A stretch of 64,000 nucleotides of DNA. Origin: JAAELZ01 sp965223465 (GTDB lineage Bacteria > Pseudomonadota > Gammaproteobacteria > Arenicellales > Poriferihabitantaceae). Positions 37,963 through 47,086 of this stretch are shown here, one piece after another. Position 1 is the first letter of the stretch. Every line of letters begins with the position of its first letter. The notes below the pieces were generated by a model. The model did not search any database. It was not told the DNA's origin and saw nothing but the letters and a program-made list of their open reading frames with translations. Made by a program: the position numbers and the translations under genes. The stretch spans positions 3,224,001 to 3,288,000 of the forward strand of contig OZ245025.1 in the NCBI GenBank assembly GCA_965223465.1. The letters are read 5' to 3'.

Positions 37963-39444
37963 TTACGCGTTGCTCATACTATTGACTGCATCAACAGCTT
38001 GGTGCCAGCGTTTGAGCAGATGCGTGCGTTTATCAATGTGCATGTTTGGATTAAACGCTTTATCCAGATGCCACTTCGCTGCCAACTCGTCGGTGGAGGT
38101 ATAAATACCGGTTTGTAAACCCGCCAGATAGGCCGCACCGAGCGCGGTCGTTTCAGTGATTTCGGGGCGTTCGGTCCGAATATCGAGCACGTCTGCCAGC
38201 ATTTGACACAACCAATTGTTGTTAACCATACCGCCATCGATCTTGATGGTCTCGGGTGTCACATTTGAATCGTTGGCCATGGCGTCGACTAGATCGTGTG
38301 TCTGGTAGCAAACCGATTCCAGCGCAGCACGCGCAAATTGAGCTGGCCCGGTATCGCGTGTCAATCCAAAAACCGCACCACGTGCATGTGGATTCCAGTA
38401 GGGCGCACCCAGGCCGACAAAAGCGGGCACCAGATACACATCCTCATTGCTGCTTAGATTACTTGCCAACGCTTCGGTTTGGGGGGCGTTATCGATCACC
38501 TGTAGCCCATCTCTAAGCCATTGTACCGCAGCGCCCGCAATAAATATTGACCCTTCCAGCGCATAGCTGGTGTTACCATTTAGGCGATAAGCAACGGTCG
38601 TCAGCAAGCCATGAGTTGAACTTACCGCTTTAGTACCCGTATTCATCAGGGCGAAACACCCCGTGCCGTAAGTACTTTTAATCATGCCTGGATCAAAGCA
38701 GCATTGGCCGATGGTTGCCGCATGCTGATCACCCGCTACGCCAGCAATCGGGGCCTGTACGCCAATAGCGTCAGTATCGGAAACACCATAATCCGCCGCG
38801 CAATCTTTAACTTCGGGCAGCATATTTAGTGGCACATTAAAAATCTTCAGCAGCGCTTCATCCCAAGACTGGGTGTGAATATTAAACAAAGCGGTTCGCG
38901 AGGCATTGGTTGCATCGGTTGCGTGTACTTTACCCTGGGTCAGTCGCCAGATGAGAAAACTGTCGATGGTGCCACAAGCCAGTTCACCTTTATCTGCACG
39001 TGCACGCGCACCTTCTACCTGATCCAGTATCCAGGCAATTTTTGACCCAGAGAAATACGGGTCCAGCAGCAGGCCGGCTTTTGCTTTAACCGTTTGCTCA
39101 TGGCCCTGATCCTTGTATTGCTGACAAATATCAGCTGTGCGCCGGTCCTGCCAGACAATTGCATTGTATATTGGCTGACTGGTTTTTCGATCCCACACCA
39201 CCGTCGTTTCTCGTTGATTGGTGATGCCAATCGCCGAAATTTGTGGGTGTTGTTTAAGCACTTGCTTACATACCGCTCGGGTAGATTGCCAAATTTCCTC
39301 TGGGTCATGTTCGACCCAGCCTGAGTCAGGAAAGATTTGTTTAAATTCCTGTTGTGCGGTTGTCAGGGGTTTTCCACTGGCGTCAAAAACAATTGCACGC
39401 GTGCTGGTGGTGCCCTGGTCGATACTGAGTATTTGTTGCTGCAT
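37963..39444 (-). CDS. glpK: glycerol kinase
   Basis: FGGY-family kinase forming glycerol 3-phosphate (493 residues, E. coli 502). Motifs include S-I-D-Q-G-T-T-S-T-R-A-I-V-F at the N-terminus, G-I-T-N-Q-R-E-T-T-V-V-W, and D-G-G-M-V-N-N-N-W-L-C-Q near the end. No glpF or glpD is adjacent, so this kinase is isolated from the usual regulon genes. Confidence 0.95.
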   Translation of the reverse strand: MQQQILSIDQGTTSTRAIVFDASGKPLTTAQQEFKQIFPDSGWVEHDPEEIWQSTRAVCKQVLKQHPQISAIGITNQRETTVVWDRKTSQPIYNAIVWQDRRTADICQQYKDQGHEQTVKAKAGLLLDPYFSGSKIAWILDQVEGARARADKGELACGTIDSFLIWRLTQGKVHATDATNASRTALFNIHTQSWDEALLKIFNVPLNMLPEVKDCAADYGVSDTDAIGVQAPIAGVAGDQHAATIGQCCFDPGMIKSTYGTGCFALMNTGTKAVSSTHGLLTTVAYRLNGNTSYALEGSIFIAGAAVQWLRDGLQVIDNAPQTEALASNLSSNEDVYLVPAFVGLGAPYWNPHARGAVFGLTRDTGPAQFARAALESVCYQTHDLVDAMANDSNVTPETIKIDGGMVNNNWLCQMLADVLDIRTERPEITETTALGAAYLAGLQTGIYTSTDELAAKWHLDKAFNPNMHIDKRTHLLKRWHQAVDAVNSMSNA

Positions 39445-39562
39445 GATATCTTTACTCGCTATTTAAGGTTAGGTGGGGCTGATTGCTGACTTATTTTATC
39501 TATAAATGTTTATTTTTTGTTCGGGCGATGCAAATACTGCAGCATCGGCCCCACCTTTAAAA

Positions 39563-40120
39563 TCAATTTTCTTTGAGCTGATCCTTTTCGGGTTCCACTG
39601 GTGCTGCGTCAATATACTCGATTGCCCCGTCACGCAAGGGGCGTGAAATGGCTTTCTTTTCCTGCTTAAGGCGGGTCAAATAACCAACCAATGCGCCACC
39701 ACTGGTGGTCAGGATCAGCAGGCCTATGGTAACGAATTGAGTGAATAACATTAAGCCACCTGCACCGATTGCTGCGGCAAACACGGCTCCGACTTTTAGG
39801 TTGGCTTTCGCATGAGCACGATTAGTCTCTCGGGTAATTTGCTTTTGGCTGTCTTTGACAAGCTTGGTTTTTTGTCGTTCTGCGTTAACCCGAATGGTTT
39901 CACGTTCTTTGGCGTGTTTGTCGATTGTTTTAGCCAATGCATCTTTGTGCATATGTTTGGCAATTGAGCCAAACCAAAATGCGGTGAGCACACTTAAAAT
40001 CAAACCAAGTAAAGCGACTACGAATAGCGGATTGCCTTCAAGCGGGGCGTTTAATAAAGCATAGATTACAGCGGCGGTCGCGAGCTGAAGCAATATAATG
40101 CCGGGAAGAAAGCGCAGCAT
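39563..40120 (-). CDS. membrane protein with central charged helix, unknown
   Basis: About 185 residues from ATG 40120 (M-L-R-F-L-P-G-I); this start leaves a 2 bp gap after the upstream stop and drops 12 atypical residues. Two hydrophobic segments lie near the N-terminus and two around residues 115-150, with a very basic helical stretch between them (K-E-R-E-T-I-R-V-N-A-E-R-Q-K-T-K). No family recognised. It is coupled to the small gene upstream. Confidence 0.6.
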   Translation of the reverse strand: MLRFLPGIILLQLATAAVIYALLNAPLEGNPLFVVALLGLILSVLTAFWFGSIAKHMHKDALAKTIDKHAKERETIRVNAERQKTKLVKDSQKQITRETNRAHAKANLKVGAVFAAAIGAGGLMLFTQFVTIGLLILTTSGGALVGYLTRLKQEKKAISRPLRDGAIEYIDAAPVEPEKDQLKEN

Positions 40121-40122
40121 AA

Positions 40123-40395
40123 TTATTCGGTATATTGTTGTACCAATTCCTGCCACTCTTGTTCCAGGGAGATGTTTTCAGGAAAAGATGAACCCGCTCG
40201 CCGATGCCAGTAACGTGCATTCCATTCATCCCCTTCCTTACGATGAAGATAGGCGTGAATGCGGTGAGAACCTGGACTATCTTCATTTTGGACAATCTCA
40301 TGGGCTGCCTGCCAATCACCATGATAATCATGCCACAGTGCCAATAAATCAAAACTCAGTTGCGGCGGTGGTTTTGATCGATCAAGCGAACGCAT
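40123..40395 (-). CDS. conserved small protein, unknown function
   Basis: A 90-residue protein (start at ATG 40395, M-R-S-L-D-R-S; an ATG at 40413 is also in frame). The middle reads L-L-A-L-W-H-D-Y-H-G-D-W-Q-A-A-H, then S-H-R-I-H-A-Y-L-H-R-K-E-G-D and A-R-Y-W-H-R-R-A-G. I recall this pattern as an uncharacterised protein common in Proteobacteria. Its stop is 2 bp before the membrane-protein start, so they are probably cotranscribed. Confidence 0.65.
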   Translation of the reverse strand: MRSLDRSKPPPQLSFDLLALWHDYHGDWQAAHEIVQNEDSPGSHRIHAYLHRKEGDEWNARYWHRRAGSSFPENISLEQEWQELVQQYTE

Positions 40396-40494
40396 GAATT
40401 GATGGTACTGCACTATGCTAGTTAGTGGGTAAAGTTGTGGTTATCTATTACTTCCCTCATACGTGGATTCATCAGCAATTAAGTTCAGGCGCGC

Positions 40495-42114
40495 TCACAT
40501 ATTGGCATAAAGTGGGCCACCGCCACCTTCTGGTGGGGTCCAGACAATATTCTGTGTTGGATCTTTAATATCACAGGTTTTGCAATGCACACAGTTTTGG
40601 GCGTTGATGCGTAGCTCCTTTTTGCCCGCCTCTTCAACAATTTCATATACTTGTGCAGGGCAATAACGCTGTTCTGGTGCATCATATAGCGCCAGGTTGG
40701 TATCAATCGGGATACTTTCATCTTTCAGGGTTAAATGCGCTGGCTGATTTTCTTCGTGATTTGTATTGGAAAGATGTACCGATGACAGCCGATCAAAACT
40801 AAGTTTACCGTCGGGTTTGGGGTAGTCAATTTTACGGGCATTTTCCGCTTTCTTAAGCACCTCGTTATCTGCATGGTGTTTCATCGTCCAAGGCTCTTTA
40901 CCACGCGTCAGGTAGCTGATCATGCCCGCATTACTTAGGCCAAACCATAGGCCTTTGCTAAATCCAGGTCGAATATTGCGCACGGGCTTTAATTCTTCAG
41001 TTATCCAGGAATCTTCAACATCTTGGTTATAACTGCTGAGTTGCGCATTCTCATGGATCGTTTTAAATACACGTTCGGCGGCGAGCAATCCACTTTTCAT
41101 TGCGGTATGCGTACCCTTGATTTTGGGTACATTTAAAAAGCCTGCACTATCTCCAATTAAAAGTGCACCATCCACATCTAGCTTGGGGATAGATTGATAT
41201 CCACCTTCCGACAAAGCGCGTGCGCCATAGCTAATGCGTTTACCGTCTTCGAGTACTTTACGAATCTCAGGGTGCGTTTTATACCGTTGAAATTCTTCAA
41301 ACGGGCTAAGATAAGGGTTGGAGTAGTCCAGACCAACCGCAAAACCTACCGCAACCAGATTATCTTCCATGTGGTACATAAACCCCCCACCGTAGGTATC
41401 ACTTTTAAGTGGCCAGCCGATGCTATGCAAGACTGCTCCCACATGGTGTTGTTTTTCAGGAACCTCCCAGATTTCTTTGACGCCAAGCGCATAGGTTTGT
41501 GGTTGGCAATCCGCTTGTAGATCAAATTTTTCGATCAACTCGCGACTCAGTGAACCACGACAGCCCTCAGCAATCAGGGTTACTTTAGCGTGTAATTCCA
41601 TGCCCGGTTCATAAGCTTCGGAGTGACTGCCGTCCTTATTAATACCCGTGGGGCAGGTCGCGACCCCGATAACTTTATCCCCTTCATATAATAGCTCGCT
41701 GGCGGCAAACCCTGGGAATATATCAATCCCCATATTTTCCGCTTGTTCACCCAGCCAACGCGTTAACAGGCCCAGGCTGGCAACAAAATTACCGTCGTTA
41801 TGCATTTGCGGTGGTGTGGGCAGCTTGATCGATTTTTTCTTGGTCAGATATATAAATTTATCATCGCTGATTGTGGTTTTCAGCGGAGCATTCTTATCCT
41901 GCCAGTCGGGGATGAGTTCATCCAGCGCGCGTGGCTCAATCACGGCCCCAGCCAGTATATGAGCGCCAATTTCTGCACCTTTCTCCAACACACATACAGA
42001 AATCTCGGTATTGTTTTCTTGAGCGAGCTGATTCAGTCGAATCGCTGCGCTAAGGCCGGCAGGGCCACCACCGACAATAACGACATCAAAGGGCATGGAT
42101 TCACGTTCGGTCAT
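40495..42114 (-). CDS. electron-transfer flavoprotein:ubiquinone oxidoreductase
   Basis: Membrane-bound flavoprotein passing electrons from ETF to ubiquinone (539 residues). The N-terminal FAD site is V-I-V-G-G-G-P-A-G-L-S-A. The C-terminal 4Fe-4S region has Cys in R-Y-C-P-A-Q-V-Y-E and C-V-H-C-K-T-C-D-I-K-D-P. It serves acyl-CoA dehydrogenases, so its place directly after the livF gene fits oxidation of branched-chain amino acids. ETF subunits themselves are not in the window. Confidence 0.93.
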   Translation of the reverse strand: MTERESMPFDVVIVGGGPAGLSAAIRLNQLAQENNTEISVCVLEKGAEIGAHILAGAVIEPRALDELIPDWQDKNAPLKTTISDDKFIYLTKKKSIKLPTPPQMHNDGNFVASLGLLTRWLGEQAENMGIDIFPGFAASELLYEGDKVIGVATCPTGINKDGSHSEAYEPGMELHAKVTLIAEGCRGSLSRELIEKFDLQADCQPQTYALGVKEIWEVPEKQHHVGAVLHSIGWPLKSDTYGGGFMYHMEDNLVAVGFAVGLDYSNPYLSPFEEFQRYKTHPEIRKVLEDGKRISYGARALSEGGYQSIPKLDVDGALLIGDSAGFLNVPKIKGTHTAMKSGLLAAERVFKTIHENAQLSSYNQDVEDSWITEELKPVRNIRPGFSKGLWFGLSNAGMISYLTRGKEPWTMKHHADNEVLKKAENARKIDYPKPDGKLSFDRLSSVHLSNTNHEENQPAHLTLKDESIPIDTNLALYDAPEQRYCPAQVYEIVEEAGKKELRINAQNCVHCKTCDIKDPTQNIVWTPPEGGGGPLYANM

Positions 42115-42144
42115 AGCTATGTTCTTTGTTGGCAGTAGATAGGC

Positions 42145-42846
42145 TTATTGTACGCCAATAAATTTCTGTGTCACTTGTTCATCGGCATCCAGTGCCTGGC
42201 TATCTCCGTGCCAGACAATCCGGCCTTTTTCGATGATGTAGTGATAATCCGCCAGCATTTTCAGCTTGGCAATGTGTTTGTCGATGATCAGGATTGATAA
42301 ACCCGATTGCTTAAGATCGGCCAACCTAGCCCAAATTTGCTCGCGCACCATCGGGGCTAGCCCCTCGGTGGCTTCATCCAAAATAATCAGCTTCGGGTTG
42401 AGCATCAGCGCGCGGCCGATAGCGAGCATTTGTTGTTCGCCACCGGATAAAGTGCTGCCCATTTGTTTTATCCTAGGTGCTAAAGCGGGGAAAAATTTTA
42501 AAATGCGGTCTAGTGTCCAGGCTTTTGGTTGATGGGTGTTCCTGGCGGTTGCGAGCAAATTCTCTTCAACACTGAGATTAGCAAAAACACGCCGGCCTTC
42601 AGGCACATAAGCAATACCTAGACGGCTGATTTCGAATGCAGGCATTTCGAGTAAGGGCTGCTCATCAAAATCAACGTTGCCTTGTCGCACATCTGCCAGC
42701 CCCATTATCGATTTAACCGTCGTGGTTTTACCCATTCCATTGCGTCCTAGCAAAGACACGACTTGGCCATAGTCAACCGACAGGCTGACATCAAACAATG
42801 CCTGGCTCCGTGCGTAAAATGTTTGGATATTTTGTACGCTTAGCAC
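42145..42846 (-). CDS. livF: branched-chain amino acid ABC transporter ATPase LivF
   Basis: Second ATPase of the Liv importer (233 residues). It has Walker A G-R-N-G-M-G-K-T-T, signature L-S-G-G-E-Q-Q-M and Walker B L-I-I-L-D-E-A-T-E-G-L-A-P. It overlaps livG by 7 bp. The substrate is inferred from operon type; urea or amide transporters of the same family are possible. Confidence 0.9.
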   Translation of the reverse strand: MLSVQNIQTFYARSQALFDVSLSVDYGQVVSLLGRNGMGKTTTVKSIMGLADVRQGNVDFDEQPLLEMPAFEISRLGIAYVPEGRRVFANLSVEENLLATARNTHQPKAWTLDRILKFFPALAPRIKQMGSTLSGGEQQMLAIGRALMLNPKLIILDEATEGLAPMVREQIWARLADLKQSGLSILIIDKHIAKLKMLADYHYIIEKGRIVWHGDSQALDADEQVTQKFIGVQ

Positions 42847-43592
42847 TGGTTCGTTCCAAGATAAGCTTGCTGAACGGCTGGATTGCGGCGAATTTCATCC
42901 ACACTTCCGCTGGCAATAATTTGTCCGTCTACCAGCACCGAAATTATATCCGCCAGATCAAATACGGCACGCATATCATGTTCAACCAGCAAAATGGCAT
43001 GATCGGCTTTTAGCGTTCGGATAAGTTTGAGCATGCGGATCGATTCCTCGCTACTCATGCCGGCCATCGGTTCATCCAGCAATAAACAACGGGGCGAAGT
43101 CGCGAGCGTGACGACCATTTCCAGCTGCCGTTGTTCGCCGTGCGAAAGGGTGTCAACGCGTTGATCAGGGTGCTTTTCCATGCCAACTCGCTGTAGCATT
43201 TGCATGGCGATGGCGCGAGTTTTCTGATCTGCTTTCACGGGTTCCCAAAACCAGCGTTTTACAACATTAGATTGGTTTTTAGAGTGGAGTAACGGAATGC
43301 GCACATTATCCAAAACACTCAGCTCATTAAATAACGCTGTGGTTTGAAATAGACGACCTAATCCTAGGCGGCTGCGCTGCTCGGCTGTCAGGTGGCTAAT
43401 ATCGGTACCGTCGAAAACAACATTGCCTTGATCGGGCTGGAGTTCCCCGGATATTTGTCCTATGAAAGTCGATTTTCCCGCTCCGTTCGGCCCAATCAGC
43501 GCGTGAATTTGATGCATGTTCAACTGCAGATTTACATCTTTGTTTGCGTGCACACCACCAAAATGTTTACTCAGTCCACGCACTTCAAGCAT
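42840..43592 (-). CDS. livG: branched-chain amino acid ABC transporter ATPase LivG
   Basis: ATPase of about 250 residues with G-P-N-G-A-G-K-S-T, the signature L-S-H-G-E-Q-R-Q-L-E and C-L-L-L-D-E-P-M-A-G-M-S, the LivG-type Walker B. I start at ATG 43592 (M-L-E-V-R-G-L-S) because AGGGA lies upstream; an ATG at 43622 inside livM is also in frame. Confidence 0.9.
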   Translation of the reverse strand: MLEVRGLSKHFGGVHANKDVNLQLNMHQIHALIGPNGAGKSTFIGQISGELQPDQGNVVFDGTDISHLTAEQRSRLGLGRLFQTTALFNELSVLDNVRIPLLHSKNQSNVVKRWFWEPVKADQKTRAIAMQMLQRVGMEKHPDQRVDTLSHGEQRQLEMVVTLATSPRCLLLDEPMAGMSSEESIRMLKLIRTLKADHAILLVEHDMRAVFDLADIISVLVDGQIIASGSVDEIRRNPAVQQAYLGTNQC

Positions 43593-44547
43593 TGTGGTTC
43601 CCTCGAAAATAAGGCCGGTCAATTAATGCGGCTAGCCCGCCCTTGCTCAACAGCGCGATCGCAATTAAAAATAAACCAAAGAAAAAATGCCAATATAGGC
43701 TCCATTCGGAAAGGAAATGTTCCAGTACGACAAAGCTAAACGCGCCCAACACAGGCCCGGCAATGGTTGCGGTCCCTCCCAGCACAACCATAAAAATTAG
43801 CTCAGCTGATCGAAACCAATCCATCATTTCTGGGGTGATAAACTGTACAAAATTAGCGAGCAGAAATCCCGCTAAACTGGTAATGACGCCGCTGATTACA
43901 TAGCTTCCTAACTGAATGGCATAGGGGGAATAACCCAGGGAATGCATCCGTCTAGCGTTGAGGCGACTGCCGCTTAATACATAACCGAAGCGCGTACGAT
44001 TGAGCCGATAAACCAGCCACAGTGATAAGGCCAGAACCCCTAATGCACAATAATATAATGCTAACGTATTGGACAGATCAAACAGCTTAAAATTGCTGGT
44101 CAGGCTGATGTAAATACCGTCGCTGCCCCCTAAAGTCTCGATGCTGATAAACAGAAAATAAATCATCTGCGCAAACGCCAGGGTAATCATGATAAACCCC
44201 GCCCCCTTGGTGCGTAAGCTGATAGCACCGGTGATAAGCGCAAATAAACCACCCGTTACGATGGCAAGACTTAAATGTAACCAACCATTATCGATTTCAA
44301 AATAATTGGGAATGGCAACGCTATAAGCGCCTATCAATAAGTATGCTGCGTGCCCCAGGCTAATGAGCCCTGCATAACCCAGAATAAAATTTAAACCCGT
44401 GGCAGCAATGGCGAAAATCATAAAGCGGGCGGCGAGATCTAGGTAAAAAGCATTCAAACCAAGTTTGCTGGCCAGCGGCATAAATGCCAGGCTTAGCAAT
44501 ATAAAAGCTAGAATAAGATGGCTAGGCCGTTTTAGACGTGCAATCAA
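43585..44547 (-). CDS. livM: branched-chain amino acid ABC transporter permease LivM
   Basis: Permease of 320 residues with about eight membrane segments. The L-N-F-I-L-G-Y-A-G-L-I-S-L-G-H-A-A-Y segment is typical of LivM. It follows livH by 14 bp and overlaps livG. Confidence 0.9.
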   Translation of the reverse strand: MIARLKRPSHLILAFILLSLAFMPLASKLGLNAFYLDLAARFMIFAIAATGLNFILGYAGLISLGHAAYLLIGAYSVAIPNYFEIDNGWLHLSLAIVTGGLFALITGAISLRTKGAGFIMITLAFAQMIYFLFISIETLGGSDGIYISLTSNFKLFDLSNTLALYYCALGVLALSLWLVYRLNRTRFGYVLSGSRLNARRMHSLGYSPYAIQLGSYVISGVITSLAGFLLANFVQFITPEMMDWFRSAELIFMVVLGGTATIAGPVLGAFSFVVLEHFLSEWSLYWHFFFGLFLIAIALLSKGGLAALIDRPYFRGNHNA

Positions 44548-44561
44548 AGTTGGAAACCAGC

Positions 44562-45482
44562 TTAAGTCTTGACGACTGGGAAAAGGCCATTAGGACGAAA
44601 TGCCAACACCATGACCATAACAATGTACACGATCATCGAAGAAAGAGCGGGTGCAGCACTCTCGGCGGCCACCGGTGAGATCAACCATTTCAGGGCATCA
44701 TCCATGTAAGCACGCCCTAGGGTATCCACTAAACCGACAAACAATGCACCGAGAAACGCACCCTTAATCGAACCGATGCCGCCGATAACGACTACCACCA
44801 ATGCGATAATGATAATTTCGTTGCCCATCGCAATATTTGCCCCGCTGATTGGTGCGATTAGAGCACCGGCCAGCCCAGCCAGCATGGTACCTAGGGCGAA
44901 AACAATGCGATTTAGCTTGTTAATATTGACCCCCAGTGCCGCAGTCATTTCGCGGTCAGCCGCACCAGCTCGGAGTAGCATTCCGGCGCGCGTTTTGCTT
45001 ACCCCCCAAGCCATTGCAGCTGCTACGCTTAATCCAACTAAAATAATGAGTATTCGATAAATCGGTAAATTAATACTACCGATACTAATCGCCCCATTGA
45101 GGTAAGCCGGCAACAAGATGGCCTCACCATCTGGACCAGCTAAATAGTGGGTTGCAGTATCTACAACCAGAATTAAGCCAAAGGTTGCTAGAACATGATC
45201 CAGGTGGCTAAGGGTGTACAATCGGCTGATCAGCCATTGTTCCACTAACAGGCCAAATAAAAACACCAAGGGTAAGCTTAGTAGCAGAGCAGGCAGAAAA
45301 TAACCGATTTTTGCGGCCAGCAATGCACATATATATGCACCGACCATATAAAAAGCACCATGTGCCAGATTGACGATGTCCATGATGCCAAACACCAGGG
45401 TTAGCCCAGCAGCGACTAAAAATAAAAGTACGCCGAGTTGTAAGCCGTTGAGCAGCTGGGTCAGGACGAGCTGTGCGTCCAT
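44562..45482 (-). CDS. livH: branched-chain amino acid ABC transporter permease LivH
   Basis: Permease of 306 residues with many hydrophobic segments; L-V-F-G-I-M-D-I-V-N-L-A-H-G-A-F-Y-M-V-G is the LivH signature region and the G-G-I-G-S-I-K-G-A segment lies near the C-terminus. Second gene of the operon, 27 bp after livK. Confidence 0.9.
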   Translation of the reverse strand: MDAQLVLTQLLNGLQLGVLLFLVAAGLTLVFGIMDIVNLAHGAFYMVGAYICALLAAKIGYFLPALLLSLPLVFLFGLLVEQWLISRLYTLSHLDHVLATFGLILVVDTATHYLAGPDGEAILLPAYLNGAISIGSINLPIYRILIILVGLSVAAAMAWGVSKTRAGMLLRAGAADREMTAALGVNINKLNRIVFALGTMLAGLAGALIAPISGANIAMGNEIIIIALVVVVIGGIGSIKGAFLGALFVGLVDTLGRAYMDDALKWLISPVAAESAAPALSSMIVYIVMVMVLAFRPNGLFPVVKT

Positions 45483-45509
45483 ATGTTGATACCGGCTTGA
45501 TTTGGTGGC

Positions 45510-46727
45510 TTATAATTTACAGTCTTGCGCGTGTGGATCTTGATGATTGGTATATATTGTATCAACGATTTTGGTTGTCCAATTGCCATCGTCGCCTTCC
45601 ACAACTTGGGTCAGGTAAAAATTCTGAATAGGCATATGATTATTGCCATAGGTAAATTTGCCGCGAACCGAAGGAAAATCAGCTTTTTCCATCGCACTAC
45701 GCATGGTATCTAGCTGGGTGGTATCACCATTGACAGCATCTACTGCGCTTTTGATCAGGAATAGCGCATCATAAGTCTGCGCGGCATAAAACGATGGCAT
45801 GCGCGCATACTTGGCCTTAAATCCTTCGACAAATTGCTTATTTTGCGGGGTATCCAAATCAGGCGACCAAAAGCCAGTGGAATGAGTGCCCAATACGCTA
45901 TTCATTCCGGCTTTCTGAAAGTTGGGTAGGGATAGATGGTCTACTGTAAATACCGTGGTAAGTGGCAGGTCGTCTGCCATGCCTGCCTGCTGATACTGCG
46001 TAAATAGGGCACTGCCTGCCTTGCCGGGATAAAATGCGAACAAAGCCTCCGCACCTGACGCCTTTGCTTTTGCCAGTTCAGCTGAAAAATCGAGTTGGGC
46101 ATCTTTACCCCACTTGGTTAAATCTTTTCCTTTAACCTCGCCTTTAAAAGTACGTTCAACCCCGCCACTAATATTTTTACCCGCAGTATAGTTGGGCGCC
46201 ATTAAATAAAGGCTTTTATACCCTTTTTGATTTAGGTACTCACCCAAAGCCATCGGTGTTTGGTCGTTCTGCCAGGATGTTGAAAAGAAATTTGCATGGC
46301 ATTTGGTGCCAGCTACCGGTGCAGGTCCGGCATTGGCACTGATCAATAACTTTCCCGCGTCGACCACCGAGTTTACCGAAGCCATCAACACATGGGACCA
46401 GATATAACCGGTAACAAAATCAACGTTATCTTTCTTAATCAGTTTATCGGTTTGCTGTTTACCCAAACCTGGTTTAAAGCCATCATCCTCTACGATCAGT
46501 TCAACAGATTTACCACCCATGCTGTTATTCATGTCTTCCAGTGCCAAAGTAGCCGCGTCAACCATATCCTTTCCGATGACGCCCGCTGGGGTAGTGAGGG
46601 TTGTCACTAGACCAATTTTGACTGTATCGGTAGCAGCCGATTGGGCGGTGCTGGCTAAACCCAAGCCTAGAAGAATACTCACGGAGAATCTAATAGTTGT
46701 TTGGATGAATCGGTTTTGGATAGGCAT
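45510..46727 (-). CDS. livK: periplasmic branched-chain amino acid-binding protein
   Basis: Type I periplasmic-binding protein of about 405 residues. The ATG at 46727 has GAGGAAC upstream and opens a signal peptide ending T-A-Q-S-A; a longer frame to 46778 lacks such support. V-K-I-G-L-V-T-T-L-T and L-A-L-E-D-M-N are typical. It leads the livKHMGF operon, upstream of which lies a palindrome at 46769. Confidence 0.88.
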   Translation of the reverse strand: MPIQNRFIQTTIRFSVSILLGLGLASTAQSAATDTVKIGLVTTLTTPAGVIGKDMVDAATLALEDMNNSMGGKSVELIVEDDGFKPGLGKQQTDKLIKKDNVDFVTGYIWSHVLMASVNSVVDAGKLLISANAGPAPVAGTKCHANFFSTSWQNDQTPMALGEYLNQKGYKSLYLMAPNYTAGKNISGGVERTFKGEVKGKDLTKWGKDAQLDFSAELAKAKASGAEALFAFYPGKAGSALFTQYQQAGMADDLPLTTVFTVDHLSLPNFQKAGMNSVLGTHSTGFWSPDLDTPQNKQFVEGFKAKYARMPSFYAAQTYDALFLIKSAVDAVNGDTTQLDTMRSAMEKADFPSVRGKFTYGNNHMPIQNFYLTQVVEGDDGNWTTKIVDTIYTNHQDPHAQDCKL

Positions 46728-46768
46728 GATGTTCCTCAATAAATCTAAGTTTTGGTCTTTATAAAGCA

Positions 46769-46787
46769 AGTGAAACATGTTTTCACT
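46769..46787. promoter_or_regulatory. palindromic operator candidate upstream of livK
   Basis: Inverted repeat AGTGAAA-CATGT-TTTCACT (7 bp arms) about 42 bp before the livK start codon. It is well placed to control the liv operon. I do not recognise the cognate regulator. The rest of the 359 bp gap to 47087 shows no gene. Confidence 0.4.
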
Positions 46788-47086
46788 GGTTTATTGAAGA
46801 AAAATGCAGGGCATTCCGTTTTTTTCACCGCAAGCGTGGTATTTTTGAGCGCGAGTATAACTTCAATCAGTGAGTTAAATTTACTATGCAGCGGAATGAA
46901 GCCCGTTTTGTGGTAACGAGCATTCACATCTAGCTTGACAAAAACAAAACAAAAGGTAGAATGTAAAAGATAAGCGGTATATCGGTGCTCTGTATTCACA
47001 GTTAAAACTAAACGAGTCGTTCTTGCGCTTTAACCAGGCTTCCGATTCATTTTACTCGTAGCCAGGATATCTGTATTGTTATTTTC

